A stretch of 64,000 nucleotides of DNA from the NCBI GenBank assembly GCA_037131735.1, contig JBAXQM010000005.1, forward strand, positions 1-64,000. The letters run 5' to 3'. The translations under genes were made by a program, and so were the position numbers. Below the pieces are notes generated by a model, which saw nothing but the letters and a program-made list of their open reading frames with translations, did not search any database and was not told the origin of the DNA. Source of the stretch: CAIUPE01 sp037131735 (GTDB lineage: Bacteria > Pseudomonadota > Alphaproteobacteria > Rhizobiales > Beijerinckiaceae). Below are positions 1 to 8,322 of this stretch, piece after piece; the first letter of the stretch is position 1; each line of letters opens with the position of its first letter.

Positions 1-1116
1 CACTTCCGCGCCTTTTTCGCCCACAAGATAGGTGCGGCCAAGGCACATGGCGGTTTCGGTCTCCGAATCCATCAAAATCATATGGGCGAACATCACCATG
101 CCCGACACAATCGGCCAGTCATTGTTTTCATAAAACATCGGCCAATCCATCCAGCTCGGCGTGAATTTGGCGCCCAGCGAATAGCCGCAGGCATTTAGCC
201 GGTGGGAGGAGAGGCCGTGCTCGTCCAGTACGCGCGTATGCGCGGCAAAGACGTCGCCCGCCGTTGCGCCAGGCTTCAGCGCGGCCTCACAGGCGAGCAG
301 CGCGTCTTTAGCGGCTTGATGATATTTGAGATGCAAAGGCCGCGGCGTGCCAACGGCAACCGTGCGCATCAGCGCGGCATGGTAATGCCGATAGACGCCT
401 GCGAATTCGAGCGTGATTTGATCATTGGTATCGAGTTTGCGGCGTCCGGATTTGTAGCGACACAAGAGCGCGTCACGGCCCGAGCCAATGATGAATTCAT
501 TGCCCGGATAATCACCGCCATTTTTGAACACCGCATTATGTTGCGCGGCGAGAATATCGCCTTCATCCGCACCGGCGCGAATGGCTTCGATCCCCGCGCG
601 ATCCGCGAGATCGGACAGGCGCGCAGCTTCGCGCACATAGGAAATTTCTGCTTCCGATTTCACCGCGCGCAAACGCGTAACAATATCGGAGGCATCAATC
701 AGCGTTGCCTGGCCTTCAAAGGCGGCTTCGAGTTTTTTGCCATTTGAATGAACGAGACCATAGCTTTCATATTCGACGCCGATGCGCTTTCCTGCGCCGC
801 CAAGGTCCTTCACCAGTGCCAAAAGATCGCGCGACGGATTGGCATCGCGTCCGTCTTTCCAGATTCGAATATCGGTGAGGTTCGAGGTATGTTGCGCTTG
901 GCGCAAATCGGCCGAGCGCGTCAGCAGCGCCATGCGGCCATCAGCGGACAGATAGATTGCCTGAAAAAAGCAAAAGCCGAACGTATCATAGCCCGTGAGC
1001 CAATACATGCTCTCCTGCTGGAAAAGCAGCATGCCCTCAAGGTTCTGCTCCTCCATGACATCAATCAGACGATGGCGGCGGCGGAAATATTCATATTCGT
1101 CGAAGTGAAGCGCCAT
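1..1116 (-). CDS. M24 family peptidase-like protein (creatinase/Xaa-Pro type), C-terminus cut off
   Basis: The gene starts at an ATG at 1114-1116 and runs off the left window edge, so 372 codons are visible. Residues 1-150 look like a creatinase/prolidase N-terminal domain (LTGYDTFGFCFFQ near the start) and the rest is the start of the M24 'pita-bread' domain. Around the usual first metal site the sequence reads LEFAGVYRHYHAALMRT. The two aspartates that bind metal in true M24 aminopeptidases are absent there, so a creatinase-like or ectoine-hydrolase-like (DoeA) activity is more likely than proline peptidase. This is inferred from motifs. The gene is transcribed away from a perfect 18-bp palindrome at 1145-1162. 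Confidence 0.85.
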   Translation of the reverse strand, partial: MALHFDEYEYFRRRHRLIDVMEEQNLEGMLLFQQESMYWLTGYDTFGFCFFQAIYLSADGRMALLTRSADLRQAQHTSNLTDIRIWKDGRDANPSRDLLALVKDLGGAGKRIGVEYESYGLVHSNGKKLEAAFEGQATLIDASDIVTRLRAVKSEAEISYVREAARLSDLADRAGIEAIRAGADEGDILAAQHNAVFKNGGDYPGNEFIIGSGRDALLCRYKSGRRKLDTNDQITLEFAGVYRHYHAALMRTVAVGTPRPLHLKYHQAAKDALLACEAALKPGATAGDVFAAHTRVLDEHGLSSHRLNACGYSLGAKFTPSWMDWPMFYENNDWPIVSGMVMFAHMILMDSETETAMCLGRTYLVGEKGAEV

Positions 1117-1144
1117 TGTTCAGGCTCCCTTTAGTCTCTCGCAC

Positions 1145-1162
1145 CCTGTCACATGTGACAGG
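1145..1162. promoter_or_regulatory. Perfect 18-bp palindrome, probable operator
   Basis: CCTGTCACATGTGACAGG equals its own reverse complement over 18 bp. It lies 29 bp upstream of the M24 gene and 74 bp upstream of the lipoprotein gene on the other strand. That is the usual place for a dimeric repressor or activator site. The cognate regulator is not identifiable here; no regulator gene is adjacent. Confidence 0.6.
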
Positions 1163-1235
1163 TACAGGACGCGCGCCAATCCGTCACCATAGGACAGCGC
1201 CCGCGATGGGCGTTTTGAGCGGGTGAGGCGGAGCT

Positions 1236-1835
1236 ATGATCCATAATAAAATGAGGCTAGGCCTTGTCGCCGCATGCATGATCGCCTTGTCGCTCGGGGC
1301 GTGCGTTAATCGCAGCGTTAATGACGTAGCTTTGGGTGATGCGGGGCAAGCCTTTAAAGTGAAGTTCGGAACGGTCTTGGCCGTCAAGCAAGTCAATATT
1401 CGCTCCGATCCGACGATAGGAACCAGTGGAGGCCTTCTTCTCGGGGGCGCGGCAGGCGCGGGCTATGGGCATTCGGAAACCGCGGCGCTTGAAGGGGCGA
1501 TTGCCGGAGCTCTTGCCGGAGCGGTTGCGCAGCAAGTCTATGAAACAGGCAATGGCTATGAATACACAATCGCCTTCACCGATGGGTCAACCGAAGTGAT
1601 TGATCAAAGACAGGCAACGGAGGATGTCGTTTTCAAACCCGGCGCAGCGGTGATGGTGCAATATGGCGCAACCCGCAATCGTGTTTTGCCTGCCGATAAT
1701 CTGCCCACAACTGTTGCCATGCCCAAAAGCGTGAAAGTGGCGGGTGCGCCCAAACCCACGCGGCATCTTGGCGTGACGACGTGCCAGAAAATGCCTTCTG
1801 GGAATGGTGAGCGGAAAACCTGTACCGAGGAATGA
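1236..1835 (+). CDS. Outer-membrane lipoprotein with glycine-zipper segment (SlyB/17 kDa antigen-like)
   Basis: A signal peptide with lipobox LGAC places the acylated cysteine at residue 23. A hydrophobic Gly/Ala-rich stretch (about residues 65-100, with GGLLLGGAAGAGYG and AGALAGAVAQQ) matches the glycine-zipper 2TM segment of SlyB/Rickettsia 17 kDa proteins. A C-terminal beta-rich part follows. The start at 1236 has a GGCGGAG ribosome site; an internal ATG at 1251 is an alternative. Probably an outer-membrane envelope lipoprotein of unknown exact role. It stands alone and is divergent from the M24 gene. Confidence 0.8.
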   Translation: MIHNKMRLGLVAACMIALSLGACVNRSVNDVALGDAGQAFKVKFGTVLAVKQVNIRSDPTIGTSGGLLLGGAAGAGYGHSETAALEGAIAGALAGAVAQQVYETGNGYEYTIAFTDGSTEVIDQRQATEDVVFKPGAAVMVQYGATRNRVLPADNLPTTVAMPKSVKVAGAPKPTRHLGVTTCQKMPSGNGERKTCTEE

Positions 1836-1963
1836 TTCTGGGGGTCGGGAGATTGATCTGGTCATTCAAATTTATAGGAATATAATCATAAAATTCTTGA
1901 CAAATTGAGACAATCCTCTCTACTCTTCCGTAAGGTAATTTTATCAAAAGAGAGGAGCGCCCG

Positions 1964-2797
1964 ATGACTGTGAAGACTGAGCCGCAAACGACCCAAAGCC
2001 CGTCTCTCAGTTCAGAAGAACGGCGTTGTCTTGTTGCACTTGCCGATGAAGGCGGCTTTGGCGCGCGGGCGATGCGCGACGGATATCTCGCGCTGGCAAA
2101 GCGCCATAAAGGCATCACTCTTGCGGTATCCCTTGTGCGTGCGCGCACCGGTGAAACGCTTGTTGAACGGGGCATGGCCGCATGGAATGCGCGCGGCAGT
2201 GCGGCGCGGTTGTTAATTACGACTGAAGGCCGCGCTGCGCTGGTTGCCGCCGGACATGTGCCCAAAAATATTCATCGAAATGATTTAGTCCTTCAATCGA
2301 TTGAGGCACCCGAGGGGCGACGCGAAAATTTCGTCAATCAGAAAGAGAGTCCGCTTCTCTGGTTAGCGCGCCGCAAAGGGAAAGATGGACAGCCATTTGT
2401 TTCCGCTTCGGCTTTTGTCGCAGGTGAAAGATTACGCGCCGATTTTGAACGTGCCGGACTTTCACCGCGCGTGAGCATTGATTGGTCGCGTTTTGGCATG
2501 GGTGCCGCCTCAAGAACGGGCAAAGAAGGCCACGCAAGCGATTCAATGATTGCCGCACAAATGCGCATGCGGAAAGCGATTGATGCGATGGGTGAGCGTT
2601 TTGCGGGTCCCGTGATCGATATTTGTTGCTTCTTAAAAGGGCTTGAACGGGTTGAACGGGAAAGAGGGTGGAAGCAACGTTCCGCCAAACATGTTCTCAC
2701 ACAAGGTCTCGCGCTTCTCGCCAAACATTACGGATTGGATGAAGAAGCGCGGGGAAGGCCAGAATCAAACCGCATCCTTGTTGCTGCGGATCTTTAA
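1964..2797 (+). CDS. DUF6456 domain protein
   Basis: 277 residues, recognised as the alphaproteobacterial DUF6456 family from the central ESPLLWLARRKGKDGQPF segment and the following FVAGERLRADFERAGLSPR. The N-terminal third (residues 20-95: EERRCLVALADEGG, then TTEGRAALVAAGH) resembles a small winged-helix-like domain. A DNA-binding role is therefore plausible but not shown. The ribosome site is AGAGAGGAG before the ATG at 1964. A TTGACA box at 1897-1902 with a weak -10 (TACTCT, 1921-1926) may be the promoter. The gene stands alone and faces a convergent gene across a terminator. Confidence 0.7.
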   Translation: MTVKTEPQTTQSPSLSSEERRCLVALADEGGFGARAMRDGYLALAKRHKGITLAVSLVRARTGETLVERGMAAWNARGSAARLLITTEGRAALVAAGHVPKNIHRNDLVLQSIEAPEGRRENFVNQKESPLLWLARRKGKDGQPFVSASAFVAGERLRADFERAGLSPRVSIDWSRFGMGAASRTGKEGHASDSMIAAQMRMRKAIDAMGERFAGPVIDICCFLKGLERVERERGWKQRSAKHVLTQGLALLAKHYGLDEEARGRPESNRILVAADL

Positions 2798-2815
2798 GCG
2801 TTATTTTTTAGAAAA

Positions 2816-2852
2816 AGAAAAAGGCCGGAGCGATTAAACTCCGGCCTTCTCG
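2816..2852 (-). terminator. Rho-independent terminator
   Basis: A 10-bp perfect stem, AAGGCCGGAG (2821-2830) and CTCCGGCCTT (2839-2848), has an 8-nt loop. On the minus strand it is followed by a T-rich tract, so it best serves the DUF2852 gene ending at 2896. It lies between two convergent genes and may act for both. Confidence 0.8.
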
Positions 2853-2895
2853 ATTACAACTCTGACGCTATTCAATCATGATCAGCGTCGAGCGC

Positions 2896-3384
2896 TTATG
2901 CGTCTCTTGGCGAATTTGAAGGCGCATCATTTGATGAACGACGATCAGCCATGAACTGATCAAATTCAGCCTTGTCTTTCGCATGACGGAGCCGATCGAG
3001 GAATGTGCGGAATTCATCCGCTTCGCGTTCTAATTTATCGAGTGTTTCTTCCCGATAATCATCAAAAGCGCGATTTCCCGTCGGTTTGAAAAAGGGCGCG
3101 CGTTCGCCCTTCTCTTGTTCGTCATGACCAAAGAAGGACCGCATACGGTCCATTCTGGTTTGGAGCCGGTCCATTTTCCGGTTCCATTTGTCTCGGCCCC
3201 ACGAGGTGCGGCCGTCTTCTCCATAGGCATAGGCCCAATTGCTGCAGCGCATTCTTCCGCTCCGTATCATGTAATAAAGGACCACAAGGCCAACGGGCCA
3301 GAACACAACAAATCCGCTAATCATGGCGGCGAGCCAAGCGGGCCGCCCCCATTCATCAAGTTTATAGATGATCGATCTGACCAT
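2896..3384 (-). CDS. DUF2852 family membrane protein
   Basis: 162 residues from the ATG at 3384, chosen because AGGAG lies 7 nt upstream; a longer frame exists but has no ribosome site. One hydrophobic segment (about residues 16-39, WLAAMISGFVVFWPVGLVVLYY) is followed by a charged, coiled-coil-prone cytoplasmic part with FGHDEQEKGERAPFFKPTGNRAFDDYREETL, typical of DUF2852. Function is unknown. An A+T-rich palindrome sits just upstream (3406-3424). Confidence 0.75.
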   Translation of the reverse strand: MVRSIIYKLDEWGRPAWLAAMISGFVVFWPVGLVVLYYMIRSGRMRCSNWAYAYGEDGRTSWGRDKWNRKMDRLQTRMDRMRSFFGHDEQEKGERAPFFKPTGNRAFDDYREETLDKLEREADEFRTFLDRLRHAKDKAEFDQFMADRRSSNDAPSNSPRDA

Positions 3385-3405
3385 ACTTCGCTCCTGCCGA
3401 AGTAA

Positions 3406-3424
3406 ATGTAAATAACATTTACAT
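3406..3424. promoter_or_regulatory. Palindrome ATGTAAAT-AAC-ATTTACAT, candidate operator
   Basis: A perfect 8-bp inverted repeat around a 3-nt centre lies 21 bp upstream of the DUF2852 start. It overlaps the expected promoter region. The binding protein is unknown. Confidence 0.5.
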
Positions 3425-3482
3425 ATATGGAGTGAGCCGAGACATTCGTCAAGATGAATTGGCATTAAGGTTTGGTAAGAAT

Positions 3483-4769
3483 TTATAGGGCGGGCAGGCG
3501 CCGAGTACTCGGAGTGGCCGATTCCAATGGTAAATCAGTCGGTTCCGATGATTTATCAATGAGATAGGCGCGCACGGCTCCATCCTCTGTCAGACCTATG
3601 GCCCGCGTGAAAGCCGCTGTCGTCGCAATTTGGTCGGTGTTCAGCTGCTGCAGCAATTGGGCTTTGAGCGCCCAGAATGGCTGATAGTCCCTGGTAACGG
3701 CTTCGGGCAGTTCGGCCAATTCATTGAGACCCGCTTCCGGGCCATGGACCTCAGCTGTTGCGGCAGCAAGCCCCACCAGATTGCCAATTGTGGGTGCTTT
3801 CTGCGCGAGTAACCCATAGAGGGTCCATGTTTGAAGGCGCATATCGGCGCCCGTCAAACGCGAATGCACGAGCACAGACTGGATCGCGGCTTCCAGTTGG
3901 AAACGCCCCGGCTGCTTGAGCCTCCCAGCCCTCCGCAATTTTTCCTCGGCTTCTTTTGCCAATGGCAGATCCCAGAGCGCTGTATTCTGCTCGGCGAAGG
4001 GCACATATTGCTTATCCACTTGCCGTGCGGCCCGACGGCTTTCGCAGAACAACATCAGCGCCAAAAGGCCAAGCGCTTCAGCATCTCTTGGCTTTAATTC
4101 TGCAAGCACGCGCGCCAGCCAGATTGCTTCTTCGGTCAACCCTTTGTGCGTCTGATCATCACCGCCCACGCTGTCCCAGCCCTGCCCATAGGCTGCATAG
4201 ATTGTCTCCAGCACACACTCCATGCGCTCGCTGAGTTCGTTTTCCTCTGGCACTTCAAAGGCAATCCCGATGTCCTTGATGCGCGCTTTGGCCCGGCTCA
4301 GCCGCTTGCCCATCGTGTCGGGCGAAACCAGAAACGACGATGCAATACGCTCTGCTGTCAGCCCCAGCACGGTTTGCAGCATTAGCGGCGTACGCGCGGA
4401 CGGATCGATTGCCGGATGGCCGCACACAAACATCAGCTCGAGCCGCTTGTCAGCAATAATGGGCATGTCTTCATGTTCTGTAGGTGACAACACGAGAAGG
4501 CTGTCGGCCATTTGCTCGCGTGTTTTTTTCGCGCGCGCTCCATTGCGCAGAAGGTTGCGCGCCACGACCAAAAGCCATGCATCGGGGTTGGTTGGCACGC
4601 CTTGTATAGGCCAGATTTCGAGTGCCCGACCAAACGCCCCGGCGAGAGCGTCTTCCGCAGAGGCAACATCCCGCCATTGTCGTGCAAGATAGGCGAGAAG
4701 GCGCCCATAAGAGGTGCGGGCAGCGTTCTCCGCCGCCCGTCGCCCTTGTTCTTGAGGGCCGCCCTCCAC
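3483..4769 (-). CDS. ECF sigma factor of the ECF42 type with long C-terminal helical extension
   Basis: 428 residues. The N-terminal 170 carry sigma region 2 (YLARQWRDVASAEDALAGAFGRALEIW, then PDAWLLVVARNLLRN) and region 4 (TPLMLQTVLGLTAERIASSFLVSPDTMGKRLSRAKARI, residues 126-163). The remaining 250 form the DUF6596/TPR-like extension typical of ECF42, with GLLALMLFCESRRAAR. ECF42 sigma factors lack a classical anti-sigma gene and are linked to DGPF/YCII proteins; that is what is seen here, with a YCII gene ending 3 bp upstream in the same operon. It probably directs its own operon and a small regulon. The trigger is unknown. Confidence 0.88.
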   Translation of the reverse strand: MEGGPQEQGRRAAENAARTSYGRLLAYLARQWRDVASAEDALAGAFGRALEIWPIQGVPTNPDAWLLVVARNLLRNGARAKKTREQMADSLLVLSPTEHEDMPIIADKRLELMFVCGHPAIDPSARTPLMLQTVLGLTAERIASSFLVSPDTMGKRLSRAKARIKDIGIAFEVPEENELSERMECVLETIYAAYGQGWDSVGGDDQTHKGLTEEAIWLARVLAELKPRDAEALGLLALMLFCESRRAARQVDKQYVPFAEQNTALWDLPLAKEAEEKLRRAGRLKQPGRFQLEAAIQSVLVHSRLTGADMRLQTWTLYGLLAQKAPTIGNLVGLAAATAEVHGPEAGLNELAELPEAVTRDYQPFWALKAQLLQQLNTDQIATTAAFTRAIGLTEDGAVRAYLIDKSSEPTDLPLESATPSTRRLPAL

Positions 4770-4772
4770 TGT

Positions 4773-5138
4773 TTAGCGTTGGGTAGGCAGTGGCCGCAGG
4801 GGGCGTACCTCTATTGCCCCGTGAGATGCCGCTGGACAGCGCGCCGCCCAAGACAGCGCCGCATCGAGGTCCGGTACTTCGATGACAACATAACCGCCCA
4901 GCTGTTCCTTGGTCGCCGCCACGGGTCCATCCTGCACAAGGCGTTTGCCGCCTTCGATTCGTACTGTGGTTGCCGTATCCGGAGGCATGAGCGGGTCGCC
5001 CTTGAGCACGATGCCTGACTGGTAGAGCGCATTCACATAGGCGTTCCAAGCGTCCCAATAAGGTCCGGTGCGTTCGGCACTGTCGCGCTCTGAAGCAATC
5101 TCGACCTCGTTCTCAAAAAACATCATCATGTACTGCAT
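4773..5138 (-). CDS. YCII/DGPF-domain protein partnered with ECF42 sigma
   Basis: 121 residues, a dimeric alpha-beta barrel of the YCII family. The DGPF signature is present in altered form (LVQDGPVAATKEQLGGYVV), and the start MQYMMMFFENE is typical. It is translated from the ATG at 5138 with a GAGGACGAG site and ends 3 bp before the sigma gene, so the two are co-translated. Known ECF42 loci pair the sigma factor with one or more such proteins. Their molecular role is unsettled. Confidence 0.85.
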   Translation of the reverse strand: MQYMMMFFENEVEIASERDSAERTGPYWDAWNAYVNALYQSGIVLKGDPLMPPDTATTVRIEGGKRLVQDGPVAATKEQLGGYVVIEVPDLDAALSWAARCPAASHGAIEVRPLRPLPTQR

Positions 5139-5191
5139 TGTCTCGTCCTCGTCCTTGGTTGTTGAGACGGATTATCCGGCTCTGCAATACT

Positions 5192-5218
5192 GACACGGCT
5201 AGAGCTTCCGTTAGGACA
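5192..5218 (-). promoter_or_regulatory. Candidate ECF42-dependent promoter
   Basis: On the minus strand TGTCCT (5213-5218) and CGTGTC (5192-5197) are 15 nt apart, upstream of the YCII start. ECF42 promoters are reported with a TGTC-type -35 element. The match is partial and spacing is short, so this is only a suggestion of autoregulation. Confidence 0.25.
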
Positions 5219-5324
5219 GGTCCGATAACATTTTTTTAGGTGAACAGAAACGCCACCGGCGAACCAAGCTTTCTGACGACCGGCGTTTGTTCGTGCAGAC
5301 ATCTAAAAGAGAGAGACAGTTCTA

Positions 5325-5963
5325 TTATTTTGGTGAAGATTTTAAACCATCAAGATAGATCAAAACCGCGGCCTCAAGCAGCTCTTCAGGCGGGATCGGG
5401 ATTGATCTCGAGCTACGATCAGGACGGACGAAAAGTCCCGCGATTCCATGGGACAAGGACCAAATATGGAGGGCGACCATCAATGCGGGCGGCTTTGTGC
5501 CTCCCGAGAACTCCGCCAAGATGGTTTCGCAGGCCATCCGCAGGACCTGAAAAGACGCATCTGCCACTTCGCTCAAATCGGGGCGCGCAGCAATCGGCAG
5601 GCTTGATTCGAACATCGTCGAGTAAAGTGCCGGGTTCTGACGTGCGAAATCGAGAAAGCTGCGCCCAACCCGGATCAAAGCTGTTTTGGGGTCCGGTTTG
5701 CCATGTTCCCAAGCGGAGAGAAGTGCCGTGCCGAACCGTTCAAATCCGATCCGAGCGAGATCAGCCAATAGATCTTCTTTATCGCGATAATGTCGATAGG
5801 GGGCAGCGGGTGAAACCTGCGCCGCGCGGGCAAGATCGGCGACGGTAAAACCGCTCACGCCTTTTTGTTCGATCAAATCGAGCGCGGCCGCGATTAATGC
5901 TTCACGGAGATTACCGTGATGGTAGCCGCGTCGTTCGGTCGAGCTTGCCTGATTCCACGCCAT
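5325..5963 (-). CDS. TetR/AcrR family regulator with WHG-type C-terminal domain
   Basis: 212 residues. Residues 12-65 are the helix-turn-helix (GYHHGNLREALIAAALDLIEQKG, then TVADLARAAQVSPAAPYRHYRDKEDLL). The C-terminus (LMVALHIWSLSHGIAGLFV) matches the TetR_C_33/WHG ligand domain. No obvious target lies next to it; the nearest genes are ilvE (same strand, upstream) and the ECF42 operon (downstream). A second TetR of the same subfamily is encoded at 10316-10945. Confidence 0.88.
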   Translation of the reverse strand: MAWNQASSTERRGYHHGNLREALIAAALDLIEQKGVSGFTVADLARAAQVSPAAPYRHYRDKEDLLADLARIGFERFGTALLSAWEHGKPDPKTALIRVGRSFLDFARQNPALYSTMFESSLPIAARPDLSEVADASFQVLRMACETILAEFSGGTKPPALMVALHIWSLSHGIAGLFVRPDRSSRSIPIPPEELLEAAVLIYLDGLKSSPK

Positions 5964-6017
5964 GGCCGGTCTTATCCCAGTAAAAGGGCGTTCGACGCAA
6001 CCGTAGATGTCACCGGA

Positions 6018-6890
6018 TCACGCGTTGACGGCTGTCGAGTAATCTTCGACGAGGGTGCGGGAGATCATGCTTGGTGTGAATTTGTAAGGACCGATTTCAG
6101 AAACCGGTGTCACTTCTGCGCCCGTGCCGCAGATGAAACATTCATCAAAGTTTGCAAGTTCATCCGGCATGATGCGCCGTTCGATCACTTCGATCTGGCG
6201 GTCCTTAGCCAAGCCGATCACCGTTTGGCGTGTGATACCGTTCAAGAAGCAATCAGCAATCGGCGTATGAATTTTGCCGCCTTGCGTGAAGAAAATATTT
6301 GCGCCCGTGCATTCTGCAACGCGGCCTTGCCAATCAAGCATCATCGCATCGGCATAGCCTTTACGCTCGGCGCGATGTTTTGAAATTGTGCAGATCATGT
6401 AAAGGCCCGCGGCCTTTGAATCGCAGGGCGCAGTTTGAGGATCAGGGCGACGATAATCGGCGATATCCAAGCGAATGCCTTTCATCTTCTGCGCCACATC
6501 AAACATTGACGGCCAATCCCACGTCGCAATGGCCACATGGATCGTAGCATGTTGTGCAGCAACCGCCATCATCTCGCTGCCGCGCCAAGCAACCGGGCGC
6601 ACATAGCAGTTTTTGAAACCGTTTTTAGCCACGACCAAGTCTTTGGCTTCGTTCAATTGAGCGACGGTGTAGGGAATTTCAAAATCGAGAATATTTGCGG
6701 AGCGCAGAAACCGTTCCGAATGTTCGGTGGTTTTAAAAATCTTGCCATTATAGGCGCGCTCACCTTCGAACACGGATGAGCCATAATGAAGACCATGGCT
6801 TAACACATGGAGCTTCGCCTCTTTCCATTCAACAAGCTTACCGTCGAGCCAGATATAACCGTCACGAAGGTCGAAAGGGATCACGGACAT
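6018..6890 (-). CDS. ilvE: Branched-chain amino acid aminotransferase
   Basis: 290 residues from the ATG at 6890 (product begins MSVIPFDLRDGYIWLDG). A longer in-frame start at 7031 would add a non-homologous basic leader. Fold-type IV PLP enzyme signatures are present: HGLHYGSSVFEGERAY near the N-terminus, the catalytic lysine region CDSKAAGLYMIC, and GYADAMMLDWQGRVAECTGANIF. It transfers amino groups between Leu/Ile/Val and 2-oxoglutarate in the cytoplasm. It is divergent from the MarR-PetR-like operon. Confidence 0.93.
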   Translation of the reverse strand: MSVIPFDLRDGYIWLDGKLVEWKEAKLHVLSHGLHYGSSVFEGERAYNGKIFKTTEHSERFLRSANILDFEIPYTVAQLNEAKDLVVAKNGFKNCYVRPVAWRGSEMMAVAAQHATIHVAIATWDWPSMFDVAQKMKGIRLDIADYRRPDPQTAPCDSKAAGLYMICTISKHRAERKGYADAMMLDWQGRVAECTGANIFFTQGGKIHTPIADCFLNGITRQTVIGLAKDRQIEVIERRIMPDELANFDECFICGTGAEVTPVSEIGPYKFTPSMISRTLVEDYSTAVNA

Positions 6891-7080
6891 AGGGCGCTCC
6901 ATTTGTGTTTTTTGGCGGTCTTTTGGCCGCCCCGCCGCTGCGCCCGTTCTTCGGAAAACCTTGCCGTTCCCCGAGCTTCGGTGCAGCGTTCTGGCTTGAC
7001 GGGTAGCAATGCGCCTGAAATATGTCAACAAGGCTGACGTAATTTTGGGGACAGCCCAAGCGGTGCCCCGAGGGGACAGG

Positions 7081-7605
7081 ATGGCAGGCGTGAGACAGGA
7101 CGGACCTTTAGCCGCTGCATTGATCCCCGAAGCCGGGGAAACCGAACCGCTCTATGAATTGATCGAGTTGTTGTTTTTTGCCTATCGCGACTTCGTGGGT
7201 GACCCCGATCGCTTACTTGAAACATTCAGTTTTGGCCGCGCGCATCATCGCGTCATTCATTTTGTCGATCGCAATCCGGGTCTTACTATCGCGGAATTGT
7301 TGGACATTCTGAAAATCACCAAGCAGAGCCTCAACCGCGTGTTGAAGGAATTGATCACGCAAGGCTTTATTGAAAGTCGATTAGGCATTGAAGACCGGCG
7401 GCAGCGTCATTTGCATCTCACCGAAACGGGGCAGAGACTGGCGCGTGATCTCGCCTCCCTGCAGACGCGTCGCATTGCGCGCGCAATTTCTGAATGCGGT
7501 GCGTCTGACGCGCTGGCCGCGCGGCGCTTTTTGGGTGCGATGATTGAGCCAGAATTGCGTCCGTCCGTTCAGAAGATGATCGCGTCGAAAGGACCGCAAA
7601 AGTGA
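7081..7605 (+). CDS. MarR family transcriptional regulator (PetP-like)
   Basis: 174 residues from the ATG at 7081, which follows an AGGGG ribosome site. A winged helix spans about residues 65-125 (PGLTIAELLDILKITKQSLNRVLKELITQGFIE, then wing DRRQRHLHLTETG). It overlaps the next gene by 4 nt (GTGA), so the MarR and response-regulator proteins are translationally coupled. This matches the PetP-PetR pair of alphaproteobacteria. TTGAC and GTCAA half-sites at 6996-7028 lie in the intergenic region shared with ilvE and may hold overlapping divergent promoters. Confidence 0.85.
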   Translation: MAGVRQDGPLAAALIPEAGETEPLYELIELLFFAYRDFVGDPDRLLETFSFGRAHHRVIHFVDRNPGLTIAELLDILKITKQSLNRVLKELITQGFIESRLGIEDRRQRHLHLTETGQRLARDLASLQTRRIARAISECGASDALAARRFLGAMIEPELRPSVQKMIASKGPQK

Positions 7606-8318
7606 ACGCGGCCAAACCTCGCACACCGCTTCTGCCCGATGCGGCGCATATCTTGGTTGTGGATGATGACCGGCGGTTGCGCGATTTGCTCGGGCGCTTT
7701 TTGGTGGATCACGGCTTTCGCGTGACCGTTGCCAAAGACACGACCGAGGCGCGTGCGCGCATGGGGCTCTTTGTTTTCGATGCTCTTATTCTCGATGTGA
7801 TGATGCCCGGCGAGAGCGGCTTCGATTTTGCACGCGATTTGCGCAAGACCTCGTCGGTTCCGATTTTGATGTTGACCGCGCGCAATGAAGTCGATGATCG
7901 CATTACCGGGCTTGAGATCGGCGCGGATGATTATCTGCCAAAGCCCTTTGAGCCGCGTGAACTCTTGCTGCGCATCAATAATATGATCCGCAAACAAGCG
8001 GTGCAGACGCCCCCCGTGCAAGAACCACGCGAAGTTATACGCTTCGGCGCGTTCTCCTTCCGGATTGATCGGCGTGAATTGCGCCGCGATGATGAGATCA
8101 TCAGGCTCACTGATCGTGAGCGTGAACTCTTGGCGATCCTCGCGCAAAAGCCGGGCGAAACGATTCCGCGCGAAGCGATTGCGGGCGACGATATTGTGAG
8201 CGACCGCACAGTCGATGTGCAGATCAATCGCTTGCGGCGCAAGATTGAAGATGATCCGTCAAACCCCGTGCATCTACAAACCGTGCGCGGGCTTGGCTAT
8301 CGGCTCTTGGTGGATTGA
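7602..8318 (+). CDS. OmpR-family response regulator (PetR-like)
   Basis: 238 residues with a GTG start overlapping the upstream stop. The receiver domain has acidic residues DD at 21-22, the phospho-accepting Asp65 (LILDVMMPG) and the conserved lysine in YLPKPFEPREL. The C-terminal winged helix (about 140-235) ends RTVDVQINRLRRKIEDDPSNP...VRGLGYRL, typical of OmpR/PhoB. The histidine kinase begins 5 bp downstream, so the two form a two-component system. Target genes cannot be told from the sequence. Confidence 0.92.
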   Translation: MNAAKPRTPLLPDAAHILVVDDDRRLRDLLGRFLVDHGFRVTVAKDTTEARARMGLFVFDALILDVMMPGESGFDFARDLRKTSSVPILMLTARNEVDDRITGLEIGADDYLPKPFEPRELLLRINNMIRKQAVQTPPVQEPREVIRFGAFSFRIDRRELRRDDEIIRLTDRERELLAILAQKPGETIPREAIAGDDIVSDRTVDVQINRLRRKIEDDPSNPVHLQTVRGLGYRLLVD

Positions 8319-8322
8319 CGTC

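Noticed and set aside
202..1134. Plus-strand frames across the left end
   Set aside because: They are shadows of the M24 gene on the minus strand, which is open to the window edge.
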